Below are positions 60,059 through 64,000 of a stretch of DNA of 64,000 nucleotides, piece by piece (positions within the stretch are counted from its first letter, which is position 1; every line of letters begins with the position of its first letter). The notes under the pieces were generated by a model that saw only the letters and a program-made list of their open reading frames with translations, had not been told where the DNA came from and did no database searches. The stretch spans positions 1,361,205 to 1,425,204 of the forward strand of contig CAXXOK010000010.1 of the NCBI GenBank assembly GCA_963664595.2, in the 5' to 3' direction. The translations under genes and the position numbers were made by a program. This DNA is from CAXXOK01 sp963664595 (GTDB taxonomy: Bacteria; Bacillota; Clostridia; Christensenellales; Aristaeellaceae).

Positions 60059-61231
60059 ATGATTGACTTTGTTTTTCAGAACCCCGCTAAAATCATATTC
60101 GGCAAAACCGCGCTCGACCACCTGCAGGAAGAAGCCTCTCGCTACGGCAAACGGGTGCTGCTGGTGTATGGCGGTCATTCCGTCAAGCGCATCGGGCTGT
60201 ACCAACAGGTGATGCAGCGTCTGGCCGAAGGCGGCTTTACGGTTTTCGAGGTCTCCGGCATCGTGCCCAACCCCTTGCTGTCCCGTGTGTACGAGGGGAT
60301 TGAGATTTGCCGCCGGGAGAATGTGGATCTGGTGCTTGCCCTGGGAGGCGGCAGCGTGATTGATACGGCCAAGGGCATTGTCAACGGCGTACCGTATCCG
60401 GGTGACGTATGGGATTTTTATGCGCAGCTCGCCGTGCCAGCCTGTGCTCCCCTGCCATTGGGCGTGCTGCTGACCCATGCGGCCGCCGGCAGCGAAATGA
60501 GCTATTCCTCCGTGATTACCAATGAGAACGGCATGCTCAAGCGCGGCTTCAACTACATCACCAACGTACCGGCGTTCTCGCTGCTCAACCCCGAATGGAC
60601 CTACAGCCTGCCGCCCTATCAAACGGCCTGCGGCGCGGCGGACATCATGGCGCACATGATGGAGCGGTATTTTACGGATGTGGAGCACGTGGAGCTGACC
60701 GACCGTTTGATTACCGCCGGTATCAAAACCGTGCTGCACAACGCCCCCATTGCGCTGACCACCCCTGATGATTACGATTCACGCGCCGAAATCATGTGGG
60801 CGGGCGCGTTGGCACACAATACGCTGCTCAACACCGGGCGCATCGGCGACTGGGCGACGCACAAGCTCAGCCATGAGCTTTCCGCAGCCTACGGGCTGAC
60901 CCACGGCGCGGCGCTTTCGGTGCTGTTCCCCGCGTGGATGAAATATGCCACGAAGCAGAAACCCAAGAAGATCGCCCAGTTTGCCATGGATGTTTTCGAC
61001 GTGCCCGCTAATTTCGGCACCGAAACCGAGATCGCGCTGGAGGGCATTAAACGGCTGGAAGCCGCCTACCGCACCTTGGGTGTGCCGATCACCCTTCGGG
61101 AAGCCGGTATTGAAAACCCCGATCTGCAAATGATGGCGGAAAAAGCGCTGCCCTCTGCAGACAGCGCGGTTGGCGCCTATGTGCCGGTCACCCGGCCGGT
61201 TGCCGTGGCTATTTATACACTGGCTTTATAG
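60059..61231 (+). CDS. Iron-containing alcohol dehydrogenase
   Basis: A 390-residue group III alcohol dehydrogenase of the butanol dehydrogenase type. NAD(P)-binding residues are in LALGGGSVIDTAKGIVNG (about 98-115), metal ligands in ADIMAHMMERYF, GLTHGAALSVLFPAWMKYA and the preceding WATHKLSHELSA. It reduces aldehydes to alcohols as a fermentative end step. It lies 12 bp downstream of the two-span membrane gene, last in this unit. NADH or NADPH preference cannot be told. Confidence 0.9.
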   Translation: MIDFVFQNPAKIIFGKTALDHLQEEASRYGKRVLLVYGGHSVKRIGLYQQVMQRLAEGGFTVFEVSGIVPNPLLSRVYEGIEICRRENVDLVLALGGGSVIDTAKGIVNGVPYPGDVWDFYAQLAVPACAPLPLGVLLTHAAAGSEMSYSSVITNENGMLKRGFNYITNVPAFSLLNPEWTYSLPPYQTACGAADIMAHMMERYFTDVEHVELTDRLITAGIKTVLHNAPIALTTPDDYDSRAEIMWAGALAHNTLLNTGRIGDWATHKLSHELSAAYGLTHGAALSVLFPAWMKYATKQKPKKIAQFAMDVFDVPANFGTETEIALEGIKRLEAAYRTLGVPITLREAGIENPDLQMMAEKALPSADSAVGAYVPVTRPVAVAIYTLAL

Positions 61232-61238
61232 GAATTCC

Positions 61239-61342
61239 AAACCGTAGCGCTCTTGACTTTCGTCGTCTTATATCCGCATTCTTCGTTGCGAAAGCCCAAC
61301 GGCGGGTAAATACTCGAAATCCATAGCGCGCTACGGTTTTTT
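61239..61342. repeat. Inverted repeat around a 77 bp spacer
   Basis: AAACCGTAGCGC (61239-61250) and GCGCTACGGTTT (61328-61339) are exact complements, with TTTTTT at the right end. They lie between the convergent alcohol dehydrogenase and DUF4230-like genes. The spacer has a small hairpin CTTTCGTCGTC...GCGAAAG. It may be a terminator with a large loop or one copy of a mobile repeat. Confidence 0.6.
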
Positions 61343-61357
61343 ATGAGGATCAACGTC

Positions 61358-62005
61358 TTATTCCTTCGCGGGTTCTTCCGCTGAAATCGCTGCCGGTTGG
61401 ACGGCTTCCAGCACCTCAACGCCGAAGGATGCGGTTTTTCCGCTGGCATCCAGGATCGACTGATACAGCGCCTCCGTCTCGCTCACTGCGGACGCCCAGG
61501 CGCTGTTTTTCAGCTCCGCGTCGCCTGTCACCTCATCATACAGCTTCTGTTCCAGCTCCTGTTTGATTTCCGAATAGCGCTCGGAGGTAAGGGGATAGAG
61601 AAAGTCGCTCTTCTCCACGCTCTCCTCATCCACGGTCAGTTTGTAATACTTGGCCTCCGGCCGGGGCAAATACACCTGTATGGTATTGTTTGCTTCATCG
61701 TATTTCACGCTGGATTGCCGCAGGTCAACCGAAAAGTTCACGGAGAACGTATACGGGATCGTCACCTTCTGCACCGTGCCGATCAGCCACGCGTCCGTGG
61801 ATACGCTTTCCTGCCCGGTGATCGTTTTTTCAAGTACCAGCAGCTCCCGCTTCTCGGTCAGCGCTTCTGAAAAGCGCTCGCTGACCCAGGTGGCGTTCGC
61901 GCCGCCAAACAGCAGCTTCACAAGCTTCGGGCCAAACATTACCCCGCCTACGATCAACGCGGCGCATAGGATCAGCGAAAGCAGGGTTTTCAGGATTCGT
62001 TTCAC
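61358..62005 (-). CDS. DUF4230-like membrane-anchored protein
   Basis: A 215-residue protein with an N-terminal membrane segment (about 8-28, LLSLILCAALIVGGVMFGPK) and an outside alpha/beta domain. ELLVLEKTITGQ, PYTFSVNFSVDLRQS and VYLPRPEAKYYKLTVDEES resemble DUF4230 proteins, whose role is unknown. A C-terminal tail is rich in A, P and E. It is the second gene of a unit with the small membrane protein at 62023 (17 bp gap). Confidence 0.65.
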   Translation of the reverse strand: MKRILKTLLSLILCAALIVGGVMFGPKLVKLLFGGANATWVSERFSEALTEKRELLVLEKTITGQESVSTDAWLIGTVQKVTIPYTFSVNFSVDLRQSSVKYDEANNTIQVYLPRPEAKYYKLTVDEESVEKSDFLYPLTSERYSEIKQELEQKLYDEVTGDAELKNSAWASAVSETEALYQSILDASGKTASFGVEVLEAVQPAAISAEEPAKE

Positions 62006-62022
62006 AATCTATCTCCCATTTC

Positions 62023-62229
62023 CTAAAGGGCGGTCCATTTTTCAATTTCTACAAACAGTTTCACCAGTAGCAGCACAAGAGCCGCAATGGTGGTCAGAGC
62101 GCCGACAAGCATGAGGTATCCCCGGAAAATTCTTCCTGCCCTTCTCCTGCGCGGACGTTCGCGGTGCTCGGGATAAGGGGGGCGAACCGGCTGGCCGGAC
62201 TGCGGCTGTGGCGGACGGATATCGGGCAT
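62023..62229 (-). CDS. Small single-span membrane protein
   Basis: A 68-residue protein: proline- and arginine-rich N-terminus (about 1-33), then one membrane segment (about 38-60, YLMLVGALTTIAALVLLLVK). GAGGAGG precedes ATG. Positive-inside charge puts the N-terminus in the cytoplasm. No family known; co-transcribed with the DUF4230-like gene. Confidence 0.55.
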   Translation of the reverse strand: MPDIRPPQPQSGQPVRPPYPEHRERPRRRRAGRIFRGYLMLVGALTTIAALVLLLVKLFVEIEKWTAL

Positions 62230-62251
62230 CGTTATTCCCTCCTCTTGATAC

Positions 62252-62418
62252 CTACGTAAGCGATAAATAAAGCGCTTGTGCGATGCTGTGCTGGATTTCC
62301 GTCGGGTTGGGTTTGCAAAACCTGAAGTTGCAGCAGCGCCACGTCAAATGTTCTGCAAGCCTAAGCTGGCGGAAAGATAGCGCGGCAGCGTGCAAGGGCT
62401 TTGTTCAGCGCTTACCTA
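62252..62418 (+). repeat. Dispersed intergenic repeat, copy C
   Basis: About 167 bp with short inverted ends GTAAGCG (62256-62262) and CGCTTAC (62409-62415). It shares AAAGCGCTTGTGC, AACCTGAAG, GCAGCAGCGCCACGTCAAA, GGAAAGATA, CAGCGTGCAA and TTCAGCG with copies A and B, in the same orientation. It fills most of the gap between the small membrane gene and trxA. Confidence 0.75.
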
Positions 62419-62476
62419 AATCCATTATATAGACCCCGCTGCAGTTTTTCAACCTTTCGTTTCCGGCATGGGATTA

Positions 62477-62506
62477 TTGTTTCAATCCTGAATAACAGGG
62501 TATAAT
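62477..62506 (+). promoter_or_regulatory. trxA promoter
   Basis: TTGTTT (62477-62482) and TATAAT (62501-62506) are 18 bases apart, 33 bases before the trxA start and 59 bases right of repeat copy C. Confidence 0.65.
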
Positions 62507-62539
62507 AGTATCGTACCGATTGGAAAGGAGATCCTGACA

Positions 62540-62848
62540 ATGGCAGTTATTCAATTGACGAAAAGCAATTTTGATTCCGAGGCGCTTCAAAGCACCGTTC
62601 CCGTACTCATCGATTTTTATGCGGACTGGTGCGGGCCGTGCCGCATGGTAAGCCCGATTGTTGAACAGATCGCCAACGAGGGCGGCAACTACAAGGTAGC
62701 GAAAATCGATGTGGATCGTTCCCCTGAGCTGGCTGCGCAATACGGCGTTATGAGCATCCCCACGCTGGTGGTGCTCAAAGACGGCAAAGTGGCCAATCAA
62801 GCGGTGGGCGCACGCAGCAAGGATCAGATTCTGAAAATGCTGCAATAG
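62540..62848 (+). CDS. trxA: Thioredoxin
   Basis: A 102-residue thioredoxin with the redox site DWCGPCRMV (Cys pair about residues 31 and 34), the buried Asp in LIDFYADW, and the cis-proline in SIPTLVVLKDG. It reduces disulfides in cytoplasmic proteins and enzymes such as ribonucleotide reductase. AAAGGAG lies 8 bases before ATG. It is a monocistronic gene with its own promoter and terminator. Confidence 0.97.
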   Translation: MAVIQLTKSNFDSEALQSTVPVLIDFYADWCGPCRMVSPIVEQIANEGGNYKVAKIDVDRSPELAAQYGVMSIPTLVVLKDGKVANQAVGARSKDQILKMLQ

Positions 62849-62866
62849 AGATAAGGCAATGTGGCG

Positions 62867-62902
62867 ATGAGAAAAACCCCGATCAGTCGGGGTTTTTCTC
62901 AT
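62867..62902. terminator. Terminator after trxA
   Basis: Arms TGAGAAAAACCCCGA and TCGGGGTTTTTCTCA form a 15-pair stem around a tiny loop; it has A- and T-rich flanks and can serve both strands. Confidence 0.9.
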
Positions 62903-62983
62903 ATTCGGCTTTCACAGTCCAGGCAAAGTGAATGCTGTGGCAGTGGCACAGCGCCCTGCCGTTGTGCCTGTGCTTCCCCGGTT

Positions 62984-64000
62984 TTATTCCATCAGTGCGG
63001 ACTTGGGAATAAACGCGCGGCATACCTTGCCCTGGAAGGTGGTTTCCACATACGCCCAATCGTCGCCCATAAACGCCAGCAGCGTAACCCTGTCGCCCTT
63101 TTGAAGGGCAAACAGTTCCTCCTTGCTGTAATTGGGATCGTCGGTGGCGGAAGCGTCTGCCAGAAGAACCAGTTCGATATTGGCAAACGTCAGTTTTTTT
63201 TACATATTCAGGATCCCGCAGCGTGGTGTTGAGGATGTACCCCACCCTGCCCCTGGCATCGTTATAGCCGATGGGGTATGACACCAGCACCCAATCGTCC
63301 ACCACGCCGTAGATGGTAACGGTATTGTTGGTGGTCACCTGTGCGTTGGATTTGCGGTAGCTGTTATTATCGGGAGCACTGTACACATCCAGCGACCGCC
63401 GTTTCAAAAACGCGGCGTTGGTCAGCGGGGCCAACATGGGCGCGGTCTGCTCTGCCCGCTCATAGGGCGACAGCGTGGGCGTGGGTACCGGCGTGGGCGA
63501 CGGCGTGGGCGTAGGCGACGGCGTGGGAGACGGCGTAGGCGACGGCGTAGGCGTGGGCGACGGTGTGGGCGTTACGAATTCTTCCGCCTGCACGCTGTCG
63601 GAATTGCGGTTGAGCACATAGCCCTTCAAGGATTCATCCTCCGCCTGCAGCGTGAACACCGTATTGCCGCCCAGCAGCACCTCGCCGCTGAGAATATCAC
63701 TTTGCAGGGTTCCGTCCTCCACGGTGTAATGGCCCACATTGATCACCAGCAGCCGGCCGTCGGGCATGAATTGATAATACTGCGACCCATCCGAGCCCAG
63801 CGGCTTCCATAGCCCCTGCGTGAGCACGGTGAGGATGGAAGCGTCGTCATAGCTGACCGGCATCGGCGTCGGCGTTACCACACGGAACACGGGCACGGTA
63901 GCGATCGGTGCGGGCGAAGGCGCGGGCTGCGCGCGGGAATCAGCGGCATTGTGTTATACTCACTCGTTTGCGGGTCAAACAGCAGCATAATTCCCAGGTC
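62984..64000 (-). CDS. Proline/threonine-linker protein with SH3-like domains, frame broken and cut by window edge
   Basis: The visible part, read across two breaks, has a domain of about 90 residues (SYDDASILTVLTQGLWKPLG, then YYQFMPDGRLLVINVGHY), a linker of about 35 residues of TP/SP repeats (63476-63570), and two SH3-like units (RRSLDVYSAPDNNSYRK, VDDWVLVSYPIGYNDARGR; then EELFALQKGDRVTLLAFMGD, DDWAYVETTFQGK) ending in PKSALME at 62984. Break 1 is at a run of eight T (63194-63201), one base extra; break 2 at GCGCGC (63929-63936), two bases extra, after which the frame runs to the window edge (LGIMLLFDPQTSEYN). Probably secreted or wall-bound; the start is outside the window. Confidence 0.7.

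Noticed and set aside
63476..63570. Short direct repeats that could suggest a CRISPR or satellite
   Set aside because: They encode the threonine/serine-proline linker of the right-edge protein; units are 6-12 bp and in frame.

Overview
The window looks like a chromosomal piece of an anaerobic, probably gut-associated member of the Clostridia (Bacillota). This rests on a T-box leader in front of pheST, HprK, type III glutamine synthetase beside an ammonium transporter, CGAAC-N4-GTTYG type SOS boxes at dinB, BspA-like leucine-rich repeat proteins, an OadB/OadG sodium-pump pair, and the order dnaG-rpoD-trmK-nif3-zinc ribbon. Most genes are GC-rich; the left 2.5 kb and one nuclease gene near 16.3-17.3 kb are clearly AT-rich and look acquired. 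I cannot assign a genus from the sequence alone.

Layout. 1-2.5 kb: AT-rich accessory DNA with an FMN reductase and a decayed FRG-domain gene. 2.5-3.0 kb: two divergent tRNA pairs (Pro/Thr on minus, fMet/Met on plus) with consensus promoters. 3.1-5.5 kb: an ECF sigma / membrane anti-sigma / secreted protein cassette. 5.5-9.6 kb: a VOC protein, a two-gene secreted/membrane unit with an internally duplicated protein, and a Gfo/Idh/MocA oxidoreductase. 9.7-16.2 kb: a tight run of capD-like dehydratase, tadA, HAD phosphatase, hprK, ROK kinase and asnS. 16.3-17.2 kb: the AT-rich PD-(D/E)XK nuclease island. 17.3-23.5 kb: recO and, divergently, a GlmU-like acetyltransferase, pth and mfd. 23.6-26.7 kb: GNAT, LexA-controlled dinB, a secreted NlpC/P60-like protein. 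27-31 kb: nitrogen module (Amt-PII fusion and GlnN). 31-38 kb: two secreted hypotheticals around a solitary DNA methyltransferase, then dus and a GH127-like protein. 38.3-38.7 kb: RNase P RNA. 38.7-44.2 kb: a helix-turn-helix / transmembrane Ser/Thr kinase / membrane LRR / secreted LRR cluster. 45-49.4 kb: small membrane proteins and T-box-pheST. 49.7-61.2 kb: dgt, dnaG, rpoD, trmK, nif3, zinc ribbon, pyrimidine phosphorylase, thioesterase, oadB-oadG, Fe-alcohol dehydrogenase. 61.3-64 kb: DUF4230-like protein, a small membrane protein, trxA, and a secreted SH3-like protein running off the right edge.

The main candidates for something undescribed are the HTH-kinase-LRR cluster, whose kinase ectodomain may share a domain with the secreted LRR protein and which has paired palindromic operators; a roughly 165-172 bp intergenic repeat family with terminal inverted repeats present three times (33.7, 42.0 and 62.3 kb); and a roughly 255 bp element with about 50 bp terminal inverted repeats at 26.75 kb.

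Several genes, including the essential dnaG, are broken by short insertions, mostly one base and mostly in homopolymer or dinucleotide runs. All go in the same direction (extra bases), so they more probably reflect sequence error than biology. Those genes are annotated across the breaks.
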